Shown: positions 26,519-35,425 of the stretch, piece after piece | Layout of the letters: the number at the start of each line of letters is the position of its first letter | How positions within the stretch are numbered: position 1 is the stretch's first letter | Assembly: GCF_902859825.1 (NCBI RefSeq) | Contig: NZ_CADIKB010000003.1 | Coordinates: 124,001 to 188,000, forward strand | Length of the DNA stretch: 64,000 nucleotides | Source: Paraburkholderia phenoliruptrix | Lineage (GTDB): Bacteria > Pseudomonadota > Gammaproteobacteria > Burkholderiales > Burkholderiaceae | Direction of reading: 5' to 3' | Notes under the pieces: generated by a model | Told to the model about the DNA's origin: nothing | Database searches by the model: none | Seen by the model: only the letters and a program-made list of their open reading frames with translations | Made by a program: the position numbers and the translations under genes

Positions 26519-27589
26519 ATGCCGTTGTCACAAGAGGCCGACGCCGCACCCAAAAGTGCCCTGAAACAGGCAGTATTTCTGCACACGGGCTGGCGCAGCG
26601 CGGGCACGTGGGTGTGGTCGCGTCTTCGCGCGCTCAACACCGTGACGGGTTTTTACGAGCCGCTCAGTAACGTACTCGCCGATCTGAGCACGGAAGGGAT
26701 CGCCGCGAGCCGTCCCACGCTGACGTCGGGACATCCGCCGCTCGAGGCGCCTTACTTCGACGAATACAAGCCGTTCCTGCCAGAAAGCGTGCGCGGTGTG
26801 ACCGGATACCGCAAAACCTTCGGCATCGACCGTTTCGGCGACGTACCGGACGCGGAATTTCCCGCCCTAGCGGCCTATTTGCGCAGCCTTTGCGAAGACG
26901 CGGTCCGGCAGGGCCGCGTGCCGGTGCTCAAGTTCTGCCGGTCGACAGGACGATTGCCCTGGCTCAGGCACGCGTTTGCCGATGCCATGCATGTGGGCGT
27001 GCTGCGCAATCCCGCGTCGCAATTCGCTTCCGGCTGGCTGCTCAATCAGCAGTGGCGCAACCCGTTCTTTGTGGCGGCACCGTTCCGGATGCTCGGTTTG
27101 AATCGCACCGAGCCGTTGGTGAAGCACGTGATCGACGTATGCGACGTGAAATTGCCGCCGGCCGCGCCCGCTTCCGACGACGCTTACGCCACGGCGTGCG
27201 AGCAGTACGCGCGCAGCGCGGAGGGTACTAATGCGTACCGCGCGTTTGTCGCGCTATGGATTCTCGGCGCGTGCCGAATGGGACAAGGCGTCGATCTGCT
27301 CGTCGACATGGATCTGCCCGGACAGTCGCGCGACTATGCGGCGAGCCTGCGAGCCGGCTTTGAAGCGCAGATCGGGCTCTCGCCGGATTTCAGCGGCGCG
27401 CGCGATCTGGTGGAGGAAACGCGGCGCAGCGCCGCGCGCATCGGAGGAATAGACGGTGGAGCGACGCGCGCGGTTCATTCGGCGGCGCTCAAGTTTCTGA
27501 AGGCGCAAGGCGGCGTGGACGCGGCCTTCGTCGAACGGGTGCGCGAAAAAATGGTGCTTGCGAACGAGTTGACCGCGCAGTGGCGTTAG
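26519..27589 (+). CDS. Sulfotransferase-like P-loop protein
   Basis: A 356-residue protein with the layout of a PAPS-dependent sulfotransferase fold. FLHTGWRSAGTWVWSRLRAL near residue 20 resembles the 5'-phosphosulfate-binding loop. DAMHVGVLRNPASQFASGWL near 157 resembles the 3'-phosphate-binding RNP-type motif. The classical P-loop Lys is not obvious, so activity is uncertain. No signal peptide or membrane helix is seen. It follows hpaR on the same strand and is convergent with the MHS transporter. A link to aromatic catabolism is only positional. Confidence 0.55.
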   Translation: MPLSQEADAAPKSALKQAVFLHTGWRSAGTWVWSRLRALNTVTGFYEPLSNVLADLSTEGIAASRPTLTSGHPPLEAPYFDEYKPFLPESVRGVTGYRKTFGIDRFGDVPDAEFPALAAYLRSLCEDAVRQGRVPVLKFCRSTGRLPWLRHAFADAMHVGVLRNPASQFASGWLLNQQWRNPFFVAAPFRMLGLNRTEPLVKHVIDVCDVKLPPAAPASDDAYATACEQYARSAEGTNAYRAFVALWILGACRMGQGVDLLVDMDLPGQSRDYAASLRAGFEAQIGLSPDFSGARDLVEETRRSAARIGGIDGGATRAVHSAALKFLKAQGGVDAAFVERVREKMVLANELTAQWR

Positions 27590-27610
27590 TTCGCGGCACA
27601 GTAGCGTCAA

Positions 27611-27626
27611 GCTGGCGCCTGCCAGC
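27611..27626. terminator. Short hairpin between convergent genes
   Basis: GCTGGC-GCCT-GCCAGC (27611-27626) forms a 6-base stem with a 4-base loop in the 75-base gap between the sulfotransferase-like gene and the MHS transporter. There is no T-run. It is a candidate terminator by position only. Confidence 0.3.
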
Positions 27627-27664
27627 CGCGCTGCTGCGTCAAGCGCCCGGAAAGTGGCAGCGCG

Positions 27665-29074
27665 CTAGGACGTCACGGCCTTTTTCGACTCGGCCAGGGT
27701 CTCGGCCCTCAACCGCTCATAGCTGGGTTTATCGAGCGGTACTGCGTCGGGCTGCCCCAGATCGCTCAGCCTGACACGGTAATTTTCGCGTGCGCTCCAC
27801 GCGGTAATCGCCGCGATGACCGTAATGGCAAAGGTAATCGCGCCGATGGTGACCGGAACGTTGTGCGATCCCGGCGGCGCGACGTAAGCGAACAGGGCCG
27901 GCAGCAGCGCGGTAATCGTAGTGCCGACGTTCTGCCCGATCGCCATCGCGGAGACGCGTGAACGCGTGGGGAAAAGCTCGGGGTAGAAGCTCGGGAACGT
28001 CGCGTTATAGCCTTGGTAGATCACGCCCCACATGAGGATCGACATGACGATCGCGAGCGCCACGTTGTGAATGCTGATGGCGTACAGATACGCGAACGAC
28101 AGCAGCCCCGCACCCAGTGCGCCGACGATGATCGGCAGGCGCCGCCCGATCCTGTCGGACAGGTTGCCCACATACGGAATCACGAGCACGGCAACAATAT
28201 TGCCGATCACCGGAATCCACAGGTAGACGCTCTTCGAAAAGCCGATGCCGTACGACGCCTGCACCGCATACGCAGCGCCGAAAATCGTCGCGACGACCGG
28301 AATCACGTTCATCAGCGAGCAGCCCACGACACGCAGCATGTCGGGCCAGTTGTAGCGGAAGGCCTCGGCAATCGGCGACTTCGGCACGCCGCCGCTCGCG
28401 TCCTCTTTCGCGAAAGCCGGCGTTTCCTCGACTTCGCGGCGGATGATGTAGCCCGCCACCAGCACGAGCGCGCTTAGTAGAAACGGAATGCGCCAGCCCC
28501 ACGAATTGAAGGAGCTTTCCTCCATGTAATAGGCGAGCGGCAGGAACACGGCGGCCGCGAGAATCTGGCCCGCCTGCACGCCTTGCAGCGTGAAGCTCGC
28601 GTAATAGCCGCGTCGTCCGAAGGGGGCGTGTTCGAGAATCATCGAACTCGCGCCCGAGATTTCTCCGGCCACTGCAAAGCCCTGGATCAGACGGAGTACG
28701 ACGAGCAGCGTCGGTGCGAGCAGCCCGGCGTGCTGATAGGTCGGCAGGAGGCCGACCGCCATCGTCGAAAAACCCATCATGAACATGCATAGCAGGAGGA
28801 CGTTCTTGCGGCCGTGCGTGTCGCCCCAGTGTCCGAGCACGAATGCGCCGATGGGCCGCGCGACATAACCCACGCCATACGTGGCGAGCGAGGCGACGAT
28901 CGCGATCTTCGGATTGCCGGATGGAAAGAACAGCTGCGGGAAAATCAGCGCCGCGGCCTGCGCGTAGATGAAGAAATCGTAGTACTCGAGGGCGGAGCCG
29001 ATCCAGCCGCTGGCGGTTGCCTTGCCAGCCTGTCCGCGATGCTTGCGGCCACTCGCCGTTGCGTTCGTTGCCAT
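27665..29074 (-). CDS. MFS transporter, metabolite:H+ symporter (MHS) family
   Basis: A 469-residue, 12-helix MFS permease of the MHS group (ShiA/ProP-like). Family motifs: SALEYYDFFIYAQAAALIFP in helix 1, YVARPIGAFVLGHWGDTHGR in the first loop and LRLIQGFAVAGEISGASSMI. The likely cargo is a carboxylate, but it cannot be named from sequence. The ATG at 29074 has a very strong AGGAGG 7 bases upstream; the longer in-frame extension to 29407 is spurious. It is divergent from mmsA with shared ATACAGT-type motifs between, which suggests a common regulator and a substrate feeding branched-chain or malonic semialdehyde metabolism. Confidence 0.88.
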   Translation of the reverse strand: MATNATASGRKHRGQAGKATASGWIGSALEYYDFFIYAQAAALIFPQLFFPSGNPKIAIVASLATYGVGYVARPIGAFVLGHWGDTHGRKNVLLLCMFMMGFSTMAVGLLPTYQHAGLLAPTLLVVLRLIQGFAVAGEISGASSMILEHAPFGRRGYYASFTLQGVQAGQILAAAVFLPLAYYMEESSFNSWGWRIPFLLSALVLVAGYIIRREVEETPAFAKEDASGGVPKSPIAEAFRYNWPDMLRVVGCSLMNVIPVVATIFGAAYAVQASYGIGFSKSVYLWIPVIGNIVAVLVIPYVGNLSDRIGRRLPIIVGALGAGLLSFAYLYAISIHNVALAIVMSILMWGVIYQGYNATFPSFYPELFPTRSRVSAMAIGQNVGTTITALLPALFAYVAPPGSHNVPVTIGAITFAITVIAAITAWSARENYRVRLSDLGQPDAVPLDKPSYERLRAETLAESKKAVTS

Positions 29075-29252
29075 GTCGCGCCTCCTCACCGAAATGCGGT
29101 GACCCGCCCCGTGCGGCTGCTTCATTTGGCGTCCGGCGCGCGAACTATGCAACCCAGGACTTACACGGCGACAGGCAGGGCGCCGGCGCATGCTGCGATG
29201 CGTCACAGCGCCCCGCATCCGCGCGTTTTCGCGAGCAGTGGCGCGGCAATCC

Positions 29253-29338
29253 AATACAGTTGCTACGCAAAAAACAATACAGTGAGGCGCGGTTCTGTTT
29301 GGCTGTATCGGGAATAAGCGGCGTTGCGTCGATACAGT
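29253..29338. promoter_or_regulatory. Cluster of four ATACAG/CTGTAT motifs between MHS transporter and mmsA
   Basis: The 333-base divergent gap carries AATACAGT at 29253-29260 and 29276-29283, CTGTAT (inverted) at 29303-29308 and ATACAGT at 29332-29338. Four copies in 86 bases, two of them flanking a dyad (29277-29308), look like binding sites of one transcription factor controlling both directions. The factor is not identifiable here. The rest of the gap (29075-29252) shows nothing further. Confidence 0.5.
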
Positions 29339-29407
29339 TGGCGGGTCTCGAATCCGTCTACCCGCCCGGCGCCTAACGCCTGGCCTTTCCCGAACGCGAG
29401 GTACCAA

Positions 29408-30931
29408 ATGAATGCAGCAAACGAGCAGGACAAGCTGTCAGTGCGGCAGTTGGGCCACTACATCGGCGGCGCGGTGGTTGCGCCCACCAGTGGCCGCTTC
29501 AAGGACGTCTTCAATCCCGCGACGGGCAAGGTGACGGGCTCGGTGGCGCTCGCGTCGGTCGAAGAAGTGGATGCCGCCGTGAAATCGGCGAGAGCGGCAT
29601 TCCCGGCATGGAGCGAAACGGCACCCATCAAGCGCGCGCGGATTCTCTTCAAGTTCAAGGAGCTGCTCAACCGGCACCACGACGAGCTTGCCATGCTCAT
29701 CACGCGCGAGCACGGCAAGGTGTTCACGGACGCGCAAGGCGAGGTGGTGCGCGGGATCGAAGTGGTCGAGTTCGCGTGCGGCATTCCGAACCTGCTGAAG
29801 ACCGATTTCACCGACCAGATCGGCGGCGGCATCGACAACTGGAACCTGCGTCAGGCGCTCGGCGTGGTCGCCGGCATCACGCCGTTCAATTTTCCCGTCA
29901 TGGTGCCGATGTGGATGTTCCCTGTGGCGCTCGCTTGCGGCAACACGTTCGTGCTGAAGCCGTCGGAGCGCGATCCGTCGACGTCGCTGCGCATTGCCGA
30001 ACTGCTGAAGGAAGCCGGTCTGCCGGACGGCGTGTTCAACGTGGTCAACGGCGACAAGGTCGCGGTCGACGCGCTGATCGACCATCCGGACGTCGCGGCG
30101 CTGTCGTTTGTCGGCTCCACACCGATTGCGGAGTACATCCACACTGAGGCGTCGAAGCGCGGCAAGCGCGTGCAGGCGCTCGGCGGCGCGAAGAATCACC
30201 TCGTCGTGATGCCCGACGCCGATCTTGATCAAGCCGTGGACGCACTCATCGGCGCAGCGTATGGTTCGGCCGGCGAGCGCTGCATGGCGATTTCGGTAGC
30301 GGTCGCAGTGGGCAATGTCGCCGACAAGCTGATTGAAAAGCTGGTGCCGCGCGTGAAGTCGCTCGTCATCAAGAATGGCGAACATCTCGACGCCGAAATG
30401 GGTCCGCTCGTGACCGCCGAGCACAAGGCGAAAGTGGCCGGTTATATCGCGTCGGGTGTGGAAGAGGGCGCGAATCTCATCGTGGATGGCCGCGCGCATC
30501 CGGTTGCAGGCGAAGCAGGCTTCTTTATCGGCGGAACGCTGTTCGACAACGTCGGCACGCACATGAAGATCTACAAGGAAGAGATCTTCGGCCCGGTGCT
30601 CGCGGTGGTGCGTGTGCCCGATTTCGCGAGCGCAGTCGAATTGATCAACGCGCACGAGTTCGGTAACGGCGTGTCGCTGTTCACGTCCGACGGCGGCGTG
30701 GCGCGCGCGTTCGGCCGGCAGATTCAGGTCGGCATGGTCGGCATCAACGTGCCGATTCCGGTGCCGATGGCATGGCATTCGTTCGGCGGCTGGAAGAAGT
30801 CGCTGTTCGGCGATCACCATGCCTACGGCGAAGAAGGCGTGCGTTTTTATACGCGCTACAAGAGCATCATGCAGCGCTGGCCCGACAGCATCGCCAAGGG
30901 CGCCGAATTTACGATGCCGGTGGCGAAGTAA
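29408..30931 (+). CDS. mmsA: CoA-acylating methylmalonate-semialdehyde dehydrogenase
   Basis: A 507-residue aldehyde dehydrogenase of the MmsA/IolA group. It converts methylmalonate or malonate semialdehyde plus CoA to propionyl- or acetyl-CoA in valine, inositol or beta-alanine breakdown. Features: [20 protein letters not shown] (family-specific), [24 protein letters not shown] and [14 protein letters not shown] with the catalytic Cys at residue 292. The C-terminus [15 protein letters not shown] is characteristic. The ATG at 29408 follows GAGGTACCAA. No mmsB neighbour is present; an MFS exporter converges 16 bases downstream. Confidence 0.93.
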   Translation: MNAANEQDKLSVRQLGHYIGGAVVAPTSGRFKDVFNPATGKVTGSVALASVEEVDAAVKSARAAFPAWSETAPIKRARILFKFKELLNRHHDELAMLITREHGKVFTDAQGEVVRGIEVVEFACGIPNLLKTDFTDQIGGGIDNWNLRQALGVVAGITPFNFPVMVPMWMFPVALACGNTFVLKPSERDPSTSLRIAELLKEAGLPDGVFNVVNGDKVAVDALIDHPDVAALSFVGSTPIAEYIHTEASKRGKRVQALGGAKNHLVVMPDADLDQAVDALIGAAYGSAGERCMAISVAVAVGNVADKLIEKLVPRVKSLVIKNGEHLDAEMGPLVTAEHKAKVAGYIASGVEEGANLIVDGRAHPVAGEAGFFIGGTLFDNVGTHMKIYKEEIFGPVLAVVRVPDFASAVELINAHEFGNGVSLFTSDGGVARAFGRQIQVGMVGINVPIPVPMAWHSFGGWKKSLFGDHHAYGEEGVRFYTRYKSIMQRWPDSIAKGAEFTMPVAK

Positions 30932-30946
30932 GCGGTACTGATCTCT

Positions 30947-32287
30947 TTACACGCCGGAAGACGATTCTTCTTCCGCCTCATCGAGCACCGCATTTTGCAC
31001 GGCGATGGCGGGACTCACATAAGGCGGCGCCTGACGCGGGTCGTCGATGCTGTAGCGAAGGCGCCCCGCGTCGATAAACACGCGCAGGCCGCGGTATTTG
31101 ACGAGATACAGCAGGCCCACCAGCGCGGCCGCAAATCCCGAGGCCGCGCCTACGCCCAGCGCCCAGCGCGGGCCGAAACGATCCGCGACCCAGCCGACCA
31201 CCGGCGCGCCGAGCGGTGTGCCGCCCAGCGCGATGGCGAGCAGAATCGCGATCACGCGGCCGCGCATCGCGGGTTCAGTGGAGAGTTGCACGAGGCTGTT
31301 GGTGGACGTGTTGAAGGTTTGCGTCGACACGCCGATAAAGGCCAGCACGATGCCGAACAGCACGTAGTTCGGCATGAGCGAAGCCGCCGTGCAGCCCACG
31401 CCGAATATGGCCGCTGCGGCGAGCAGCAAGGCCATGCGCGGTCGCGCGCGGCGTGCGGCGAGCAGCGCGCCCGTCACCGAGCCCACCGCCATGGTCGAAC
31501 TCAGTACGCCGTATTCGCCCGCGCCTGCATGAAACGCGGTGACGGACATCGTCGAAATGAAAATCGGGAAGTTCAGTCCGAACGTGCCGATCAGGAACTG
31601 CATGAGGAGCGCGGCCTTCAGATCGGGGCGCTTCCACACATACCTGAAGCCTTCCACGAAGCTGCCGCGTGAGCGTACGGCAAGCGGTTTCGCATGCAGT
31701 TCGCGCACGCGCAGCATGCGCAACGCGCCCAGCACGGCAATGAAAGAGAGCGCGTTGATCAGAAACACCCAGCCCGTTCCCACCGAAGCAATCAGCAAGC
31801 CGGCCACCGCCGGGCCGATCATGCGCGCCGCGTTGAACGACGTCGAATTAAGCGCAACAGCATTAGCCAGATCGCCTTCGCCGACGAGATCGGATACGAA
31901 GGTCTGACGCGCGGGCGAATCGAAAGCCGTCACGCAGCCGAGCAGTCCCGCGAAAACATAGACGTGCCATAACTGCACGAGTCCGGTGATGGTCAGCAGG
32001 CCGAGCCCGAGCGCGAGACTGCCCATGGCCGCCTGCGTGACGAACAGCAGCTTGCGGCGGTCGAAGTGATCCGCGGCATAGCCGGTCAGCGGCAACAGCA
32101 GCATTTGCGGCCCGAACTGCAGCGACATGACGATACCCACAGAAGTCGCATTGTGCTGCGTGAGTTCGGTCAGCACGAGCCAGTCCTGCGCCGTGCGTTG
32201 CATCCATGTACCGACATTCGAGATGATGGCGCCGCTCGCCCACATGCGGTAGTTGAAGTTGCGCAGCGAACGGAATGTGCTGCTCAC
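30947..32287 (-). CDS. MFS transporter, EntS-like (MFS_3) family
   Basis: A 446-residue, 12-helix MFS protein of the EntS/MFS_3 type, generally drug or siderophore exporters. FRSLRNFNYRMWASGAIISN, GYAADHFDRRKLLFVTQAA (motif A) and FDSPARQTFVSDLV are family-like. The start was set at GTG 32287 because AGGAGG lies 4 bases upstream; the nine-codon TTG extension lacks support. The 52-base gap to the upstream isochorismatase-fold gene on the same strand and the MarR gene beyond suggest a three-gene operon regulator-hydrolase-exporter. The acidic tail DEAEEESSSGV is unremarkable. Substrate unknown. Confidence 0.85.
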   Translation of the reverse strand: MSSTFRSLRNFNYRMWASGAIISNVGTWMQRTAQDWLVLTELTQHNATSVGIVMSLQFGPQMLLLPLTGYAADHFDRRKLLFVTQAAMGSLALGLGLLTITGLVQLWHVYVFAGLLGCVTAFDSPARQTFVSDLVGEGDLANAVALNSTSFNAARMIGPAVAGLLIASVGTGWVFLINALSFIAVLGALRMLRVRELHAKPLAVRSRGSFVEGFRYVWKRPDLKAALLMQFLIGTFGLNFPIFISTMSVTAFHAGAGEYGVLSSTMAVGSVTGALLAARRARPRMALLLAAAAIFGVGCTAASLMPNYVLFGIVLAFIGVSTQTFNTSTNSLVQLSTEPAMRGRVIAILLAIALGGTPLGAPVVGWVADRFGPRWALGVGAASGFAAALVGLLYLVKYRGLRVFIDAGRLRYSIDDPRQAPPYVSPAIAVQNAVLDEAEEESSSGV

Positions 32288-32339
32288 CAGGCCTCCTTTC
32301 GCGCTGGCGCGCAACTGATGTGTGGCTCGCGGCGCAGAC

Positions 32340-32903
32340 TCATGCGCGGGTTCGCTCCAGCATGTCGAGCACTTCCTGCGTGGTGCCCGTTTCGCCGAGC
32401 CGCGGAAAAATTCGCGTCAGGCTGTTCGTGTGAGCGTCGAGGTGCAGGTCGGTCATCGCGTCGACGGCGAAGGCGATGTTCAGGCCGAGCTCGTGCGCGA
32501 AACGCGCCGTGGATTCAACACCGATACTGGTGGACACGCCCGCCAGCACGATCTGCGTCACACCCTGCTCGCGCAGATACGCTTCGAGATCCGTGTTGGT
32601 GAAGGCACCCCACGTCCGTTTCGTCACCAGATGGTCCGATGCCTCTCGCTTCAGTTCGGGCACGAGGTCCGCGAATCCGGGTGGAAAGTTGCCGGTGGGG
32701 CGCGCCTGTTCTGCCCGCCCGGGCGCGCCGCCCGCCACATTGACGAGCACGACGGGCAGCGCGTGGCGCCGGAATGCATCGGCTAAAGAGGCGGCGCGCC
32801 TGATGACGTCCGCTGCGGGGTGAACGGTGGGTATCGCCACGATGCCTTGCTGCAGATCGATCACGACCAGTGCGGTCTTTGCATCGAGTGTAGTCAGTGC
32901 CAT
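32340..32903 (-). CDS. Isochorismatase-fold hydrolase lacking the catalytic Cys
   Basis: A 187-residue isochorismatase-superfamily protein. The Asp (LVVIDLQQGI) and Lys (HLVTKRTWGAFTNTDL) of the usual triad are present. The nucleophile position reads GVSTSIGVESTAR, with Gly in place of the Cys of the nicotinamidase-like members. This Gly-type variant occurs in a recognised subgroup (YecD-like), so it may be a non-amidase. It lies between a MarR regulator (30-base gap) and an MFS exporter on the same strand, probably one operon. Confidence 0.85.
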   Translation of the reverse strand: MALTTLDAKTALVVIDLQQGIVAIPTVHPAADVIRRAASLADAFRRHALPVVLVNVAGGAPGRAEQARPTGNFPPGFADLVPELKREASDHLVTKRTWGAFTNTDLEAYLREQGVTQIVLAGVSTSIGVESTARFAHELGLNIAFAVDAMTDLHLDAHTNSLTRIFPRLGETGTTQEVLDMLERTRA

Positions 32904-32933
32904 GCGTGCTCCTGCGAAGGTTTGTCTGACGGA

Positions 32934-33386
32934 TTACGAGTCGATCAGGCGTTTGAGCAATTCGACGCCGGTGGCGAGCTGCTGCTGCTCGGCCGCCGAA
33001 AAGCGCGTCTGGATAGTGCGAAAGAGCCAGTCTTCGCGCGCGGCGCGGCTTGCCTTGATCTTCTTGCGGAAGGCCGGCGTGACGCTCAGCACGGTTTGCC
33101 GGCCGTCGTTCGGATCGGGCGCGCCGCTCACGAGGCCCGCGGCCTTCAGCACGGAAAGTGTTTCGCTCATGGATTGCGGGCGCATGCCGTGGGCGCGCGC
33201 GAGTTCGGACACGGTGGCCGAGCCCTCGCGCTCCAGCAAACCGAGCACCTGTATTTGCGAAGGCGTGAAGTCGCCGAGATGCGCCTCTTCGCGCAGACGG
33301 CGGCGCAGCTTGCCGTTCAGCACACGCAGCTCTTCGGCCAACGTGTGCAGGGAGTCGGAGTCGAGCGGCGGATCGTTCCTGACCAT
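32934..33386 (-). CDS. MarR-family transcriptional regulator
   Basis: A 150-residue winged-helix MarR regulator. FTPSQIQVLGLLEREGSATV, LARAHGMRPQSMSETLSVLK (recognition helix) and DPNDGRQTVLSVTP (wing) are clear. It heads a minus-strand set with the isochorismatase-fold gene and the MFS exporter. A long inverted repeat lies 15-50 bases upstream of its start, the usual arrangement for autorepression. The ligand is unknown, but exporter neighbours suggest a toxic small molecule. Confidence 0.9.
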   Translation of the reverse strand: MVRNDPPLDSDSLHTLAEELRVLNGKLRRRLREEAHLGDFTPSQIQVLGLLEREGSATVSELARAHGMRPQSMSETLSVLKAAGLVSGAPDPNDGRQTVLSVTPAFRKKIKASRAAREDWLFRTIQTRFSAAEQQQLATGVELLKRLIDS

Positions 33387-33400
33387 GCGAAGGTAGGTCC

Positions 33401-33449
33401 TATATGAAGGTTACCTGTGTAGGTTACCTTCATATATCGCAAGGGTCAA
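33401..33449 (-). promoter_or_regulatory. Operator (15-bp inverted repeat) and candidate promoter for the MarR operon
   Basis: TATATGAAGGTTACC (33401-33415) and GGTTACCTTCATATA (33422-33436) form a 15-base inverted repeat with one mismatch and a 6-base spacer; each half also contains the small palindrome GGTTACC. Reading leftward, TTGACC (33449-33444) and TAACCT (33426-33421), 17 bases apart, could be -35 and -10, which puts the -10 box inside the operator. The repeat is directly seen; the binding protein is inferred to be the adjacent MarR regulator. Confidence 0.75.
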
Positions 33450-33481
33450 GCTGACATTCAAGCGAGCATTCCAGCAGACAG

Positions 33482-35425
33482 TCAAGCGGTCGGCGCGCGT
33501 TGCGGCCGTGTTCGAAGCGGCGCTCGGTGGCTGACGCGCCTGTCTTCGTCTTGTGCGTCTTCCGCGCGAATGATGGCGAGCAGTTGGTCGAGCGACATGG
33601 GGTGGCCCGTCAAAAAGCCCTGCACGACGTCGCAGTGCGCATCGCTGAGCCATTCGAGTTGTGCCGGATATTCGACGCCTTCCGCGACGACCAGCAGCCC
33701 GAAGCTATGCGCCATCGAAATGATGGCGGTGACGATGGGTTGCCCTCCGTTTGGCAACGGGCAGATGAAGCTGCGGTCGATCTTGATGCTGTGCACCGGA
33801 AAAGATTGCAGGTACGACAGCGACGAGTAGCCGGTGCCGAAGTCGTCGAGCGAGAGACGCACGCCGGCTGCGCGCAATTCCTGCATGGCCTGAATGCCCA
33901 CTGACATGTTGGACATCAACTGACTTTCCGTCAGTTCGAGTTCGAGCAGCGAAGCGGGCAGGCCGCTTTTTTGCAACGCATTGCAGACTTCGTGGGTGAA
34001 GCCCTCGGCGCGCAGTTGCCGCGCCGAAATGTTCACCGCCACATGCACGGCCGCGCTGCGTCCGGCGTTCCAGTTGGCTGCGTCGCGGCACGCACGCCAC
34101 AGAACCCAGCGGCCGAGCAGCACGATCAGGTCACTGTTTTCGGCAATCGGCACGAATTCGGCCGGCGAAATAGGCCCTTCGGACGGATGCGTCCAACGCA
34201 CGAGCGCCTCCGCGCCGAGCAGGCGTCCCGACAGGCAGTCGAATTGCGGCTGATAGACGATATCGAGGCCATCCTGGTCGACGGCCTTGCGCAGCTCGGC
34301 CTCGATACGCGCGCGGCGCTGCGCCTCTGCCGTCATCTCGCTCTGAAACTCGACGGCAATGCTCTTGCCTCTGCTTTTCGCCGAGTACAGCGCGATGTCC
34401 GCATTGCTGACCAGCTCGGCCATTTCCACCGTGTCCTCGGGATAGACGCTGAAGCCCACGCTCGCCGTCACGGCAGAATCGCTGCCGTGCAGGATGAACG
34501 GACGTGACAGATTGCGCGCGATGCGGCCGGCGGTCGCGCGCGCGCGGACGCGGCTTGCGTCGGGCCCGATCACCACGGCGAATTCGTCGCCGCCTATGCG
34601 GCTCACGAGGTCGCTCGGCCGTACCACATTGCGCAAGGCCTCCGCGACCTGCTTGAGCAGTTCGTCGCCCGCGCCGTGACCCAGCGTGTCGTTGACGATC
34701 TTGAAGTTGTCGAGGTCCACCATCATCAGCGCGACGCGTTTGTCGGCGGTATTCGCCTTGTGCAGGCGCGTTGTCAATTCGTCGTAGAACGCGCGGCGAT
34801 TGGGCAGGTCTGTCAGCGGATCGGTCGAGGCGAGATATTCGAGATCCTTCTCCACGCGCGTGACGCGATCGCGCATGCGCCGCATGACGAGCGAGGCGAT
34901 CCACACCGAACACAACGATGCGCCGACAAGGAAGCAGCCGTATTGTGCGAGCTGCATCTTGATCGCGTCGGTCGTGGCCACGATCACGATGCTGCCGAGC
35001 AGCTGATCGTTGTGCATGATCGGCGCCGCGACGAATATATCGGCGAGCGAGAGGCGCGGCGTGCTGCCGACCTGTGAGAGCGTGCCTTCCTGGGACTCCT
35101 TGCGATTAAGCCCCGGGCGCGTGTAGCGTACGAACAGGTCGCCGCTCGGCGTGTAGACGGTGGCGCTTTCGACGTGCGGAACTTTGCGCAGCGAGCCGAG
35201 CACTTCGGCGGTGGCGTCGCGGTCGCCGAACATCGCCGAGGCGGTCAGGTTTTCGGCGAGCACCGAAGCCTGCATGCTGACGTCTTCGGTCAATGACGTG
35301 CGCAGCGAAAGCGCCTGATACACGAGCAGCACGACGCTCGAAATGAGCAGTGCAATGGCGACGCCGACGAGATTCACGTGTTCGCGCGGCCATGCAAGGA
35401 TGCGCCAGACCGGGAAACTTTTCAT
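33482..35425 (-). CDS. Membrane sensor GGDEF-EAL protein of TonB receptor-YfiR operon
   Basis: A 647-residue c-di-GMP protein. TM1 at about residues 17-38, a periplasmic CHASE8-like region (SLTEDVSMQASVLAENLTAS, SATVYTPSGDLFVRY), TM2 near 165-185, then GGDEF (DPLTDLPNRR, GGDEF near 277) and EAL (GAEALVRW near 404, LDDFGTGYSSLSYLQSFPV, VAEGVE, QGFLTGHP). Both catalytic signatures are intact. The layout matches YfiN/TpbB-like sensors that YfiR holds in check from the periplasm. The ATG overlaps the yfiR-like stop as ATGA. A longer in-frame extension into that gene is spurious. Confidence 0.92.
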   Translation of the reverse strand: MKSFPVWRILAWPREHVNLVGVAIALLISSVVLLVYQALSLRTSLTEDVSMQASVLAENLTASAMFGDRDATAEVLGSLRKVPHVESATVYTPSGDLFVRYTRPGLNRKESQEGTLSQVGSTPRLSLADIFVAAPIMHNDQLLGSIVIVATTDAIKMQLAQYGCFLVGASLCSVWIASLVMRRMRDRVTRVEKDLEYLASTDPLTDLPNRRAFYDELTTRLHKANTADKRVALMMVDLDNFKIVNDTLGHGAGDELLKQVAEALRNVVRPSDLVSRIGGDEFAVVIGPDASRVRARATAGRIARNLSRPFILHGSDSAVTASVGFSVYPEDTVEMAELVSNADIALYSAKSRGKSIAVEFQSEMTAEAQRRARIEAELRKAVDQDGLDIVYQPQFDCLSGRLLGAEALVRWTHPSEGPISPAEFVPIAENSDLIVLLGRWVLWRACRDAANWNAGRSAAVHVAVNISARQLRAEGFTHEVCNALQKSGLPASLLELELTESQLMSNMSVGIQAMQELRAAGVRLSLDDFGTGYSSLSYLQSFPVHSIKIDRSFICPLPNGGQPIVTAIISMAHSFGLLVVAEGVEYPAQLEWLSDAHCDVVQGFLTGHPMSLDQLLAIIRAEDAQDEDRRVSHRAPLRTRPQRAPTA

